64,000 bases of DNA from Variovorax sp. 679 (GTDB taxonomy: Bacteria; Pseudomonadota; Gammaproteobacteria; Burkholderiales; Burkholderiaceae_C): assembly GCF_003952185.1 (NCBI RefSeq), contig NZ_RXFS01000005.1:124001-188000 (forward strand), read 5' to 3'. The notes below the pieces were generated by a model. It searched no databases and was not told the origin of the DNA. It was given only the letters and a program-made list of their open reading frames with translations. The position numbers and the translations under genes were made by a program. This document shows, one piece after another, positions 9,117 to 18,975 of this stretch. Within the stretch, counting starts at the first letter, position 1; each line of letters begins with the position of its first letter.

Positions 9117-9944
9117 TCATCCGTTGTTCCGCTTGGCTCCGGATACCGTTGCCGCCTGCCCGCGCGGCTGGCGCCGCGGGGGCGGCGCGGCCTCCCGGCC
9201 CGCTGCTTCGGCCTGTTCTTCCGTTCGCAGCTTGTCGGCGAGCTGGCTCGCACGCTCCGCGACGGCCAGGCTCTTGGCCATATCTGCGCCGTGTGTCTTC
9301 ACCGAGAAGGCCTTGCTCACGCTGCCCTTGCCGGCGGTGTAGGTGATGGCCAACCAGTAACCGGGATGGCTGGGGTTGGGCGTCTTGAAGTGCACGCCGC
9401 TCACCCCGCTGGTGTTGTTGCGCCGGGTGATCTCCGACTTCGAGCGCTTGGGCGTGCGCGGGCCCGCCGGATGCGCCGACAGCCCCATGCGGATTGCTTC
9501 CTCGGCCGGATGGATGCGTGCCAGTCCGGTCATGAGTTTGAGCTGCCGCGCGCGTTCCTGGATGGCCAGCGCCTGCGCGTCGTCGCCCAGGTCGGCCACG
9601 GAGAAGTCGGTGCGCAGGATCTCGTCGTGCGCGATGTAGGTCTTGGCCATCCAGGCGCGCACCCGGCCGTTCGGCGCGAGATGGTGGAACACGCCCGTCA
9701 CGCCGGTGCTGTTGTTGGTCCGCTGCTTCTCGGCGCGCGCGCTGCGCGTCTGCGGCGGCACGCTGCGCACGATGTGGTCGCGCCAGTCCTGCGCGTGGAG
9801 CAGTGCCTGCTCCGCGCCGCCGTAGCTGGCCTTGCCGAACAGCCTGTGATGGCGAACGCCGTTGCGGACGATGGAAACTTCGAAACCCCAGGATCTGGAG
9901 TAGATGCCGTACATGGCTGCCGGGTTCGGGATACCTTTGGGCAT
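9117..9944 (-). CDS. Triple AP2-like repeat protein, copy 1
   Basis: A predicted 275-residue protein built from three AP2-like DNA-binding repeats: a degenerate first repeat (about 12-60), a second (77-135, NNSTGVTGVF) and a third (176-235, NNTSGVSGVHF, then YWLAITYTAGKGSVSKAFSV). The N-x-x-GV-x-GV opening and the W-x-A core match AP2 domains of bacterial and homing-endonuclease proteins. No HNH or other nuclease motif is present. The ATG at 9944 (MPKGIPNPAAMYGIY) is chosen because the paralogue at 10981 begins with the same residues; the ribosome binding site is weak. The tail after 240 is Pro/Arg/Ala-rich. Probably a DNA-binding protein; its target is unknown. Confidence 0.75.
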   Translation of the reverse strand: MPKGIPNPAAMYGIYSRSWGFEVSIVRNGVRHHRLFGKASYGGAEQALLHAQDWRDHIVRSVPPQTRSARAEKQRTNNSTGVTGVFHHLAPNGRVRAWMAKTYIAHDEILRTDFSVADLGDDAQALAIQERARQLKLMTGLARIHPAEEAIRMGLSAHPAGPRTPKRSKSEITRRNNTSGVSGVHFKTPNPSHPGYWLAITYTAGKGSVSKAFSVKTHGADMAKSLAVAERASQLADKLRTEEQAEAAGREAAPPPRRQPRGQAATVSGAKRNNG

Positions 9945-10165
9945 TCTCGAATTGATGCTGCTACTTTCGTACTCAGCATTGCTGATTCCGATGGGCTCCC
10001 CGACTTGCCCGCGGCTCTTTGGCGCGCGAATTTCGCGGCTATTTTGGCCGAAGCACCATGGCAAATCCGCGCGTGCGGCCGTGCCTGAAAAAATATCATC
10101 GACCCGGGGACGCGAGCATCCGCCGGCCGCCGCGCGAACGGGGCCGGCCCCGGTGAACGGTGCGT

Positions 10166-10981
10166 TCACTGCCGCGGCCTTGCTTCGGCGGCGAGGCCCT
10201 GCCTGGCTTCCCGCAGGTAGGGAATGGCAACGAGCGTGTCGGCTGCGGCTTGCCGCATGTGCAGGAGCTTCTGCTCGAGCTGGCGCTCGCGCTCCTCGAT
10301 GGCCAGCAGCTTCGCCTTCTCCGCCCCGTGTTCCTTGATGGAGAAAGCCTTGCTGACACTGCCCTTGCCGGCGGTGTAGGTGATGGCGAGCCAGTAGCCC
10401 GGATGGCCCGGGTTCGGCGCCTTGAAGTGCACGCCGCTCACCCCGCTGGAATTGGTGCTGCGCTTGATTTCCGATTTCGAGCGCTTGGGCGACAGCAGTT
10501 CCGGGGAAAAGGCCGGGGGGCTCGTGCGGATCGTCTCCTCGGCCGGGTGCAGCTTGGCCAGTCCGTCCATGCGGTCGAGCTGGCGCGCGCGCTCCTCGAT
10601 GGCCAGCGCCTGCGCCGACTCGCCCACCGTGTTCACGGGGAAGTCGGTGCGCAGGATCTCGTCCTGCCCGATGTAGGTCTTGGCGACCCAGGCCCTCACC
10701 TTGCCGCCCGGGGCGACCTGGCAGAACACGCCCGACACGCCGGTGGTGTTGTTGACCCGCAGCTTCTCGGCCCGGTCGCGCCGCGGGATCGGCGGCACGC
10801 TGCGCACCACGCCGTCGCGCCAGTCCTGCGCCTGGCGCAGCGCCTGCTGGTCGCCGCCGTAGCTGGCACGGCCGAACTGCCTGAAGTAGCGCGTGCCGTT
10901 GCGCACGATCGACACCTCGTAGCCCCAGCTGCGGGGGTAGATGCCATACATGGCGGCGGGATTGGGGATTCCTTTGGGCAT
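10166..10981 (-). CDS. Triple AP2-like repeat protein, copy 2
   Basis: A predicted 271-residue paralogue of the protein at 9117-9944. The two are colinear without gaps over about 235 residues; 47 of the first 60 residues are identical by direct comparison. The repeats are at about 12-60 (degenerate), 77-135 (NNTTGVSGVF) and 176-235 (TNSSGVSGVHF). After residue 240 the two diverge completely; this one ends in a helical, Ala/Arg-rich tail. It reads first on the minus strand, with 221 bases before copy 1. This is a tandem duplication kept with strong sequence conservation. Function is unknown; the AP2 fold suggests DNA binding. Confidence 0.75.
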   Translation of the reverse strand: MPKGIPNPAAMYGIYPRSWGYEVSIVRNGTRYFRQFGRASYGGDQQALRQAQDWRDGVVRSVPPIPRRDRAEKLRVNNTTGVSGVFCQVAPGGKVRAWVAKTYIGQDEILRTDFPVNTVGESAQALAIEERARQLDRMDGLAKLHPAEETIRTSPPAFSPELLSPKRSKSEIKRSTNSSGVSGVHFKAPNPGHPGYWLAITYTAGKGSVSKAFSIKEHGAEKAKLLAIEERERQLEQKLLHMRQAAADTLVAIPYLREARQGLAAEARPRQ

Positions 10982-11207
10982 GGTGCTTCGGCTTGCGTCG
11001 CTCTCTGTTGCTTGCGGTGGATCCCTGGGCCGGGCGCGTGGCCTTCGATGCCGCCGCGCTGCTTGCGCTATCGCGGCAGTTGGAACGCTCAAGGGAATGC
11101 TAGGGACGCGGGCAGCGGTGGGGTATCACCGAAATCCGTAGTTCGAGTCCACCGGATGCGAACCAAAGTTCGCAAAAGCATGAGCGGTTCGCGGCGAGGG
11201 CGGCGGG

Positions 11208-13880
11208 TCAGCGGATCACACCCAGCCTGCGCGCAATTGCCACAGCCTGCGTCCTGCTCTTCGCATCCAGCTTCATGTTGATGTTGCGCAGGTGCGTGCG
11301 CACCGTGCTGTCCGACACGAAGAGCTTCTCGGCCATCGCGTTGTTCGAGTAGCCCTCGGCCAGCAGCTGCAGCACGCGGATTTCCTTGCGGGTGAGCGGC
11401 TCCTTCATTGCGTCGCCGCCGGCTGGCGCTTCCGCCTCGGTTGCCGTCGCCATCGGGCCCACGGCCTGCAGCAGGCGCTGCAGGTGGTCCGCGAGGATCG
11501 GGTCGGTGCTGGCGCTCTCCTGCATCGCCGCCGCGCAGCGGTGCACCAGTGTTCCAACGGCGGGCCCTTCGTCGAGGATCAGCCGCATGAAGCCTTCCTG
11601 GCTGGCCGCCTGCAGTACTTCGCCGAACTGTTCGACGGCGGCGGCCACGTCGCCGGCACGCTGCAGCGCCAGCGCGCGCAGCACCCTGAGCTTGAGGGCC
11701 CGCCGGTTGCGGGCCACTGCCAGCGCGGCGTGCAGTTCCGCGTCGAGCACGCCCAGCGCCGAGCGCGCGTCGCCGAAGGCGATTTCCCAGCGCGCCTTCG
11801 CGAGCGCGAGATAGTCGAGGTCGTGCGCGGGCAGGCGCTGGCGCAGTTCGCGCTCCCACAGCGCAGGGTCGTCGGCGCGCAGCAGCTCGTCATGCGATGC
11901 GGGGCCGTTGCCCTGCAGCAGCAGCATGCGCGAGCGCTCCAGCTTGGCGCCCGCCACCACGCGCGGCAGCTGGCGCGCGTGGCCCAGGTATTCGAGCTCG
12001 GTCAGCGCCTGGAAGGCGGCGTCGATGTCGCCCGCGTGGAAGGCCAGCCGAGAGCGCATCACGTGGCTCAAGATCATGTGATCGGGCAGGCCCACGTCGC
12101 GCGCCAGCGGCAGGTACACGTTCAGCAGGCGCTCGGCTTGCGCGAGCTGGTTGGTCTCGTACACGGCGCCTGCGTACAGCACGCCGGCCCATGCGTTGCC
12201 GTGGCTGTGGTTGTACGACACGGCGTGCGTCGAATCGACCGCCATGCGCAGCCGCGCGGTGGCCTGCCGCAGCCGGCCTTCGTGCAGGTCGAACAGGCCG
12301 GCCAGCGACTCGGTGTACATGCGGTTGAATGCACTGTTGCCCTGCTGGCGCCGCGCCGCGTCGAGCAGGCGCCGCGCCTCGTGCTGGTCGCCGCGCACCG
12401 CGAGGATGTGCGCCATGGCGTTGAGCAGCACGCTGTCGGCAAAGGCCAGGCCGGTGGGCAGGCGCGCCAGGCTCAGGCGGCCGGCTTCGTAAGCCTCGTC
12501 GTGCCGGTCCTGCATGGCCAGCAGCAGCGGCACCAGCGTGTGGGCGCTCGCGCGCACCTCGGCGATGGGGCTGTCGAGGCAGCCCGATTCATTGAGCTGC
12601 CGCATCGCATCCCACGGGCCGTGGGTGAAGCAGGTGGCCCACAGCGAGATCGGCTGCAGGAACGGATGCTCGCGCAACTGGTGCTCGGGAATGGCCGAGA
12701 ACCAGCGCGCCAGCATGCGCATGCGGCCCTCTTCGAGGAACTGCGCGGCGTGGCTGTCGAGCAGGGTCAGTGCATGCGGATGGTCGCCGCCCTCGATGGC
12801 ATGGTCGATGGCGGGCACCGGGCGGCCGTGCGATTCGTACCAGCCCGAGGCCGCGAGGTGCAGTCGTTCCGGCTCGCCGGGAAGTTCACGCGCGAGCTGC
12901 GCGCGGAGGAAGTCGGCAAAGAGGCTGTGGTATCGCCACGCATCGCCATCGCCGCTCACCGGCGTGAGGAACAGGTTCGACGTGGCCAGCCGCTCGAGGA
13001 TGGCCGCGCAGTCCACGCGCGGGCACAGCGCCTGGCACACCGACGCGTCGAGCTGCCGCAGGATGCTGGTGCGCAGCAGGAAGTCGCGGATCTCCTTCGG
13101 CTGGTGCGCGAGCACGTCCTCGGCCAGGTAGTCGGCCACAGCGCGGTCGGAACCCGAGAAGCGCTCGACGAAACCGGAGGCGCTGCCGTGGCGCTCCAGC
13201 GCCATCGAGGCGAGCCAGATCGCGGCCACCCAGCCCTCGGTCTTGCGGTGCAGCAGCGAAAGCGTGTCGGCCGGCAGCGCCTGGGCCGCCTGCGGCTGGC
13301 GCAGGCCGAGGAAGGCGCTGGTTTCCTCGAGGCTGAAGCGCAGCCGGTCGGTGTCGATCTCGGTCAGCTGCCCGCGTGCGCGCAGCCGGCCCAGGCCCAG
13401 GTCGGGCAGGCTGCGCGAGCCGATCACGATCTGCCCCCGGCGCGGCAGGTGCTCGACGATCTCGCGCATCAGCCCCAGCACGGCCGGCTCCTGCACCCGC
13501 TCGAAGTCGTCGAGGAACAGCGTGAAGGGCGATTCGTGCGCGGCCAGCGCAGCCACCGCGTCGAACGGGCCGTTGTTGCCGCGCGGGTCTTCCACGCCCA
13601 GGCGCTGCACGGCCTCGGCCAGGCAGTCGAGGAAGCGAGAGACGTCGTTGTCGGCGCGGTCCAGCGTGAGCCACGCGGTGGCGATGCCCTGGGCCTCCAT
13701 GCGCTCGCGGATCTGCGCCATGGCGGTGGTCTTGCCGAAGCCGGCCGGAGCGCGCACGAGCACCAGCTTCACGGCCGCCGCGGCGACCTCTTCCCGAATC
13801 GCGGTGCGCGGCACCTGCGTGGCGACGAAGGCCGGGGGATTGAGCTTGGTTTCGAGGATCCGGGGTGTGGGGGACTGCAT
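11208..13880 (-). CDS. MalT-type LuxR-family transcriptional regulator
   Basis: A large ATP-dependent regulator (890 aa) of the MalT/LAL class. An N-terminal P-loop (APAGFGKTT, residues 45-52) and a Walker B-like FLDDF begin a STAND ATPase domain. A long helical, TPR-like middle probably senses the inducer, and a LuxR-type helix-turn-helix fills the last 65 residues (EPLTRKEIRVLQLLAEGYSN, then VSDSTVRTHLRNI). The ATG at 13880 starts MQSPTPRILETKLNPP, a normal opening for the family. It is divergent from the SDR-thiolase-hydratase genes, and the shared 102-bp gap holds operator site 2. It is the best candidate for the regulator of the acyl-CoA genes around it. Confidence 0.9.
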   Translation of the reverse strand: MQSPTPRILETKLNPPAFVATQVPRTAIREEVAAAAVKLVLVRAPAGFGKTTAMAQIRERMEAQGIATAWLTLDRADNDVSRFLDCLAEAVQRLGVEDPRGNNGPFDAVAALAAHESPFTLFLDDFERVQEPAVLGLMREIVEHLPRRGQIVIGSRSLPDLGLGRLRARGQLTEIDTDRLRFSLEETSAFLGLRQPQAAQALPADTLSLLHRKTEGWVAAIWLASMALERHGSASGFVERFSGSDRAVADYLAEDVLAHQPKEIRDFLLRTSILRQLDASVCQALCPRVDCAAILERLATSNLFLTPVSGDGDAWRYHSLFADFLRAQLARELPGEPERLHLAASGWYESHGRPVPAIDHAIEGGDHPHALTLLDSHAAQFLEEGRMRMLARWFSAIPEHQLREHPFLQPISLWATCFTHGPWDAMRQLNESGCLDSPIAEVRASAHTLVPLLLAMQDRHDEAYEAGRLSLARLPTGLAFADSVLLNAMAHILAVRGDQHEARRLLDAARRQQGNSAFNRMYTESLAGLFDLHEGRLRQATARLRMAVDSTHAVSYNHSHGNAWAGVLYAGAVYETNQLAQAERLLNVYLPLARDVGLPDHMILSHVMRSRLAFHAGDIDAAFQALTELEYLGHARQLPRVVAGAKLERSRMLLLQGNGPASHDELLRADDPALWERELRQRLPAHDLDYLALAKARWEIAFGDARSALGVLDAELHAALAVARNRRALKLRVLRALALQRAGDVAAAVEQFGEVLQAASQEGFMRLILDEGPAVGTLVHRCAAAMQESASTDPILADHLQRLLQAVGPMATATEAEAPAGGDAMKEPLTRKEIRVLQLLAEGYSNNAMAEKLFVSDSTVRTHLRNINMKLDAKSRTQAVAIARRLGVIR

Positions 13881-13894
13881 GCGGCGCTGAAATC

Positions 13895-13910
13895 CCGTCG
13901 TTTCCGACGA
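13895..13910 (+). promoter_or_regulatory. Putative operator, site 2 of 4, between regulator and SDR operon
   Basis: The sequence CCGTCGTTTCCGACGA followed by TG differs from the strict palindrome at its first base. It lies between the MalT-type regulator (start 13880, minus) and the SDR gene (start 13983, plus). A -10-like TAAACT is at 13934-13939. The site is only 14 bp from the regulator's start codon, so binding could also repress that gene. Confidence 0.55.
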
Positions 13911-13982
13911 TGTGTGCGGCCGATTCTGCTTCCTAAACTGGATGTGGACAAACCACTCAAGACACCTCAAGGACACCAGCAG

Positions 13983-14765
<783 letters not shown>

Positions 14766-14812
14766 CACGAACCCTCGCACCCACACAGACACGGAACAGA
14801 CAGGAGAACCCC

Positions 14813-15991
14813 ATGCCCGAAGCCTTCATCGTCGCCGCCGCGCGCACCGCCGGCGGCCGCCGCAACGGCCGCCTCGCCGGCTGGCACCCGGCCGACCTCG
14901 CCGCGCAGGTGCTGAACGCCCTGGTGGAGCGCACCGGCGCCGACCCCGCACTGGTCGAGGACGTCATCATGGGCTGCGTCGACCAGGCCGGCGAGCAGTC
15001 TTCCAACATCGCGCGCAACGCAGTGCTGGCGTCGAAGCTGCCCGAATCGGTGCCGGCCACCTCGGTCGACCGGCAGTGCGGCTCGTCGCAGCAGGCGTTG
15101 CACTTCGCGGCGCAAGCGGTGATGTCGGGCACCATGGACATCGTGATCGCCGCCGGCGTGGAAAGCATGACGCGCGTGCCCATGGGCATGCCCGTCACGC
15201 TGCCGCTGAAGAACGGGCTGGGCTTCTACGTGAGCCCGCTCATGGCCAAGCGTTATCCCGATGTGCAGTTCAGCCAGTTCACCGGCGCCGAGATGATCGC
15301 AAGGAACTACGGCATTGAAAAAGACGAGCTCGACCGCTACGCGCTCGAAAGCCACAAGCGCGCCATCGCCGCCACGCAGGCCGGCCATTTCGAGCGCGAG
15401 ATCGTGCCGGTGACCGTGCGCATGGCCGACGGCACGGAGCCCGGCGAGCAGCACACCGTGGACGAAGGCATCCGCTTCGACGCCACGCTGGAGAGCATCG
15501 CTGCCGTGAAGCTCATCGCCGAGGGCGGGCGCTGCACTGCCGCCACCGCCAGCCAGATCTGCGACGGCGCGAGCGGACTGATGGTGGTGAACGAGCGCGG
15601 CCTGAAGGCGCTGGGCGTGGAGCCGCTCGCGCGCATTCACCACCTGAGCGTGATGGGGCACGACCCCGTGATCATGCTGGAGGCTCCGCTCCCCGCTACG
15701 CAGCGCGCGCTGAAGAAGGTGGGCATGAAGATCTCCGACATCGACCTGTACGAAGTCAACGAGGCCTTCGCGCCCGTGCCGCTGGCCTGGCTGCAGACGC
15801 TCGATGCCGACCCGGCGCGGCTCAACGTGAACGGCGGCGCGATCGCGCTGGGCCATCCGCTGGGCGCGTCGGGCACCAAACTGATGACCACGCTCGTGCA
15901 CGCGCTCGGCCAGCGCGGCAAGCGCTACGGCCTGCAGACCATGTGCGAGGGCGGCGGCATGGCCAACGTGACCATCGTCGAGCGGCTGTGA
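14813..15991 (+). CDS. Acetyl-CoA C-acyltransferase (thiolase)
   Basis: A 392-aa thiolase that cleaves 3-ketoacyl-CoA with CoA to release acetyl- or propionyl-CoA. The acyl-accepting Cys89 lies in VDRQCGSSQQ. The second active-site loop GGAIALGHPLGASG with its His, and the C-terminal Cys in MCEGGGMAN, are both present. GACAGGAGAACCCC precedes the ATG. It sits 47 bases after the SDR gene and two bases before the hydratase start, so the three are surely one transcript. The length and motifs are normal for the degradative class. Confidence 0.93.
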   Translation: MPEAFIVAAARTAGGRRNGRLAGWHPADLAAQVLNALVERTGADPALVEDVIMGCVDQAGEQSSNIARNAVLASKLPESVPATSVDRQCGSSQQALHFAAQAVMSGTMDIVIAAGVESMTRVPMGMPVTLPLKNGLGFYVSPLMAKRYPDVQFSQFTGAEMIARNYGIEKDELDRYALESHKRAIAATQAGHFEREIVPVTVRMADGTEPGEQHTVDEGIRFDATLESIAAVKLIAEGGRCTAATASQICDGASGLMVVNERGLKALGVEPLARIHHLSVMGHDPVIMLEAPLPATQRALKKVGMKISDIDLYEVNEAFAPVPLAWLQTLDADPARLNVNGGAIALGHPLGASGTKLMTTLVHALGQRGKRYGLQTMCEGGGMANVTIVERL

Positions 15992-15993
15992 GC

Positions 15994-16815
15994 ATGAGCG
16001 GCGCTGACGAAGATCCGCTGCTGTGCGAGCGCGACGGCGACGTCGAGATCCTCAGCTTCAACATTCCGAGGCGGCTCAATCCGCTGACGGTGGAGCTTCA
16101 GCAGGCCCTGCGCGCAAGGCTCGCGCAGCTGCGCGAGGAAGCCGAGGCGGGCACCGTGCGCGCGCTGGTCCTGACCGGTGTCGGCAAATCCTTCTGCGTG
16201 GGGGCCGACCTTTCGAGCATGGGCCCCTCCGGAGACTCCGGCGGCAGCGTGGGCCAGCGCACAGCGGACGCCATGGAGTCGCTGTCGAACCGGCTCGTCG
16301 AGGATTTGCGCGGCATGCCCTTTCCGGTGGTGAACGCCATCAACGGGCCGGCGGCGGGTGCCGGCGTGGGGTTGGCGCTGGCTGCCGACATCGTGATCGC
16401 GGCGCGCTCTGCCTATTTCTATCTGCCCTTCATGCCCCGGCTGGGCGTGGTGCCCGACCTGGGAACCACCTGGTTTCTCGAACGGCTGGTGGGCCGAGCC
16501 CGGGCCGTGGGCATGTCGCTGCTCGGCGAGCGGCTTCCGGCCGAGCAGGCCGCGCAGTGGGGCCTGGTGTGGGCCTGCGTGGACGATGCCGAACTGCGCG
16601 CGCAGGCCGTGTCTGTGGCGCACCGCCTGGCGCGGCTGCCTGCGCACGCGGCCCGCGAGATTCGCGCGGTGTACGAGTCGGCCGCGAGCCAGTCGCTGGT
16701 CGCGCAGATGAGCCACGAGGCCGCGCGCCAGCGCGAGCTGCTGGACCGGCCCGAGTTCGCCGAGGGCGTGAAGGCGTTCATGGAGAAGCGCGAGCCGGTG
16801 TTCCGCCGGGACTGA
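15994..16815 (+). CDS. Enoyl-CoA hydratase/isomerase family protein
   Basis: A crotonase-fold protein of 273 aa. The oxyanion-hole motifs FCVGADLSSMG and NGPAAGAGVGLALAAD are clear. The following motif reads RLGVVPDLGTTWFLERLVG, which has an Asp where hydratases of the classical type have the second Glu region; this form is common in isomerases such as PaaG. It may therefore hydrate or isomerise an enoyl-CoA. The ATG at 15994 lies two bases after the thiolase stop, so translation is probably coupled. It ends the catabolic cluster. Confidence 0.87.
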   Translation: MSGADEDPLLCERDGDVEILSFNIPRRLNPLTVELQQALRARLAQLREEAEAGTVRALVLTGVGKSFCVGADLSSMGPSGDSGGSVGQRTADAMESLSNRLVEDLRGMPFPVVNAINGPAAGAGVGLALAADIVIAARSAYFYLPFMPRLGVVPDLGTTWFLERLVGRARAVGMSLLGERLPAEQAAQWGLVWACVDDAELRAQAVSVAHRLARLPAHAAREIRAVYESAASQSLVAQMSHEAARQRELLDRPEFAEGVKAFMEKREPVFRRD

Positions 16816-16867
16816 GCTGCTTCGTCCATAGCTCTTTCCCGGGAGGGCGCAGCCCGGCGGATGCCAA

Positions 16868-16873
16868 CATAAT
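16868..16873 (+). promoter_or_regulatory. Possible -10 element just before the diguanylate cyclase
   Basis: CATAAT lies eight bases before the ATG at 16882. If it is a -10 element, transcription would start at or next to the start codon, giving a leaderless or very short-leader mRNA. No clear -35 or ribosome binding site is seen. Confidence 0.3.
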
Positions 16874-16881
16874 CGGGCTCC

Positions 16882-18051
16882 ATGGGCGCTTCGCCATCCA
16901 TCCTCGATCCCCGTTCCGTCATCCTGCTCGCCGGCATCATGGGCGTCATGATGGCGCTCGTGGTGTTCTTCATGCAGCGCAGCTATCCGCGCAGCATCCA
17001 GGGCCTGGGGGAGTGGGCACGGGCGCCGCTGGTGGCGTTCGCGAGCACGCTGCTCTTCGCGGCGCGCGGGTTCTTCCCCGACTTCCTGACCATCGTGGTC
17101 GCCAACTTCGTGCTGTTCCAGGCCTGCATCCTGTACTACGCCGGCAGCCAGAAGTTCCTGCTCGGCCACAGCGACACCCGGGGCTGGACGGCGCTCAACG
17201 GCGCCCTGGCACTGGCGATGTTCTGGTTCGGCATCGTGAGGCCCGATTTCGAGACGCGCCTGCTGTTCGTCACGCTGGCGGTGTCCGTGCTGTTCTTCCG
17301 GCACGCGCTGCTGTACATGCGCCACGCGGGCCCTGTGTTCGGCAAGCGGCTGATGATCGGGCTGCTGCTGGCGCAGGCGCTGGTGGCGGGGCTGCGCTTC
17401 GTGTCGGTGGTCGCGGGGCTTGCGGGCAGCGGGCTCATGGAGGGCAGCTGGATCCAGTCGCTCTACATCAGCATGTACACGTTCACCGTGCTGCTGCTGT
17501 CCATCGCCGTCATCCTGATGGCCACCGACCGCGTGCACACCGAGTTCGAATACCTGGCCACGCGCGATCCGCTCACCGGCGCGCTCAACCGCCGTGCGCT
17601 GCTCGACGCCTGCCATGGCGCGTTCGCCTCCGGCGAGCGCCGCGGCGCGCTGCTGATGGTGGACCTGGACCACTTCAAGCGCATCAACGACCGCTTCGGC
17701 CACCAGATGGGCGACGCCGTCCTGCGCGAGGCGGTCGGCCGCATGCAGCGCGCCGTCGGCGACACGGGCTTGCTCGGGCGCTACGGCGGAGAAGAGTTCG
17801 TGGTGCTGCTGCCCGACGCCGGCAAGGCCGAGGCGATGGAAATCGCGGCCCGCCTCAGGCAGGCCGTCGGCGAGCCCTTCCCGTCCGATTCGCCGATGGC
17901 CGCCGTCGGCTCGATGGCGGTGAGCATCGGCGTGGCGGCCGGCGAGGACAGCACCGGCGGAGCGGACATCGACGAAGTGCTGGCGCTGGCCGATGCGGCG
18001 CTGTACCGGGCGAAGGAGATGGGGCGGGATCGGGTGATTGCGGCGGCTTGA
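16882..18051 (+). CDS. Membrane diguanylate cyclase (GGDEF domain)
   Basis: A 389-aa protein with an N-terminal block of about six or seven membrane segments (residues 10-225) and a C-terminal GGDEF domain (about 230-385). The active-site motif is GGEEF at 302-306, with DLDHFKRIND before it, so synthesis of cyclic di-GMP from GTP is expected. The RxxD inhibitory site that normally lies five residues before the signature is absent (GDTG instead), so product inhibition may be lost. The membrane part resembles no sensor that I can name. It stands alone, convergent with the exporter at 18061. Confidence 0.9.
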   Translation: MGASPSILDPRSVILLAGIMGVMMALVVFFMQRSYPRSIQGLGEWARAPLVAFASTLLFAARGFFPDFLTIVVANFVLFQACILYYAGSQKFLLGHSDTRGWTALNGALALAMFWFGIVRPDFETRLLFVTLAVSVLFFRHALLYMRHAGPVFGKRLMIGLLLAQALVAGLRFVSVVAGLAGSGLMEGSWIQSLYISMYTFTVLLLSIAVILMATDRVHTEFEYLATRDPLTGALNRRALLDACHGAFASGERRGALLMVDLDHFKRINDRFGHQMGDAVLREAVGRMQRAVGDTGLLGRYGGEEFVVLLPDAGKAEAMEIAARLRQAVGEPFPSDSPMAAVGSMAVSIGVAAGEDSTGGADIDEVLALADAALYRAKEMGRDRVIAAA

Positions 18052-18060
18052 GGGCCGTTG

Positions 18061-18939
18061 TCAGCGTCGCACCACACCGCTCGCCAGCACGATCCCCGGC
18101 ACCACAAGCGCCAGGGCCAGCAGCACCGCGCCGGTGACCGGCTCGTTCATCCATGCCGCCGCGCCCAACGTGGTCAGCACCGGCACCAGCGCTGCGGAAA
18201 GCGATGCGCGCGGCGCGCCCAGCCGGGCGACAGCCACCATGTAGACCACCAGTCCGAGCAGCCCGGCGACCACGCCTTGCGTCGTTGCCTGCAGTGCGAT
18301 ATCGGGCCACGGTGCGCCGAGCAATCGCGGTGTGCCGGCGATCGGCAGCAGGGGCAGCAGCATCAGCGCCGACCATCCGTTCACGAACGCCGCGCCCTGC
18401 CATGGTGTGAGGCCGCAATGCGCGAACGCGAGCGAGTGCACGGCCCACAGCATGGCCGCCGCAAGAAAGAGCAGGTCGCCGCGCCAGTCGAGCGAGCCGC
18501 TGCGAATGCTCCCCACGGCGAACAGCGCCATGCCGATGGCGATGCAGGCCAGTCCCGCCAGCCTGATGCCTTCGATTCGCTGACCCTTCTGAAGCCACGC
18601 GCCGATGGCCGTGAAGAGCGGCAGGCTGCCCGCCATGAAGATGCCCATGTGGCTCGCGGGTGCCCATTGAGCGCCGGCCAGCACCAGCAAGCCGAAGGGC
18701 AGGCCGCCGCCGACGACGAGCAGCGCGAGCACCAGCCGCGAGGCTTTCGGCGCGATGCGCTTGCTGCCGAACCATAGGGGCGCGAGCAGCAGCGCGGGAA
18801 TGCCGTAGCGCATCAGCGCGAGGTCCAGCGGCCCGAGCGTGGTGGTCACGCCGTGGCGCGAGACGAGTTGCCATGCGCTGCCGATGAAAGCGGCGGCGAG
18901 CGCGGCAAGCAGGCCGGCGAGGAGATTGCGATCGGGCAT
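18061..18939 (-). CDS. EamA/DMT-family transporter
   Basis: A 292-aa integral membrane protein with about ten hydrophobic segments and the two-fold EamA repeat typical of the drug/metabolite transporter superfamily. The second repeat begins near LDWRGDLLFLAAAMLWAVHS, and the ends of both halves carry the usual Pro/Gly-rich helices (LVPVLTTLGAAAWMNEPVTG). The ATG at 18939 is the natural start. It lies 36 bases downstream of an AraC regulator on the same strand, which may control it. Substrates of the family are metabolites, amino acids or drugs; none can be named here. Confidence 0.87.
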   Translation of the reverse strand: MPDRNLLAGLLAALAAAFIGSAWQLVSRHGVTTTLGPLDLALMRYGIPALLLAPLWFGSKRIAPKASRLVLALLVVGGGLPFGLLVLAGAQWAPASHMGIFMAGSLPLFTAIGAWLQKGQRIEGIRLAGLACIAIGMALFAVGSIRSGSLDWRGDLLFLAAAMLWAVHSLAFAHCGLTPWQGAAFVNGWSALMLLPLLPIAGTPRLLGAPWPDIALQATTQGVVAGLLGLVVYMVAVARLGAPRASLSAALVPVLTTLGAAAWMNEPVTGAVLLALALVVPGIVLASGVVRR

Positions 18940-18975
18940 CGCGGCGAGTCTCGCGACCGCGCCGCGATACGGCTA

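Noticed and set aside
11292..13980. Long plus-strand frame joining the antisense of the MalT-type gene to the SDR
   Set aside because: Only the part from 13983 is a real protein (SDR). The rest is the antisense of the regulator.
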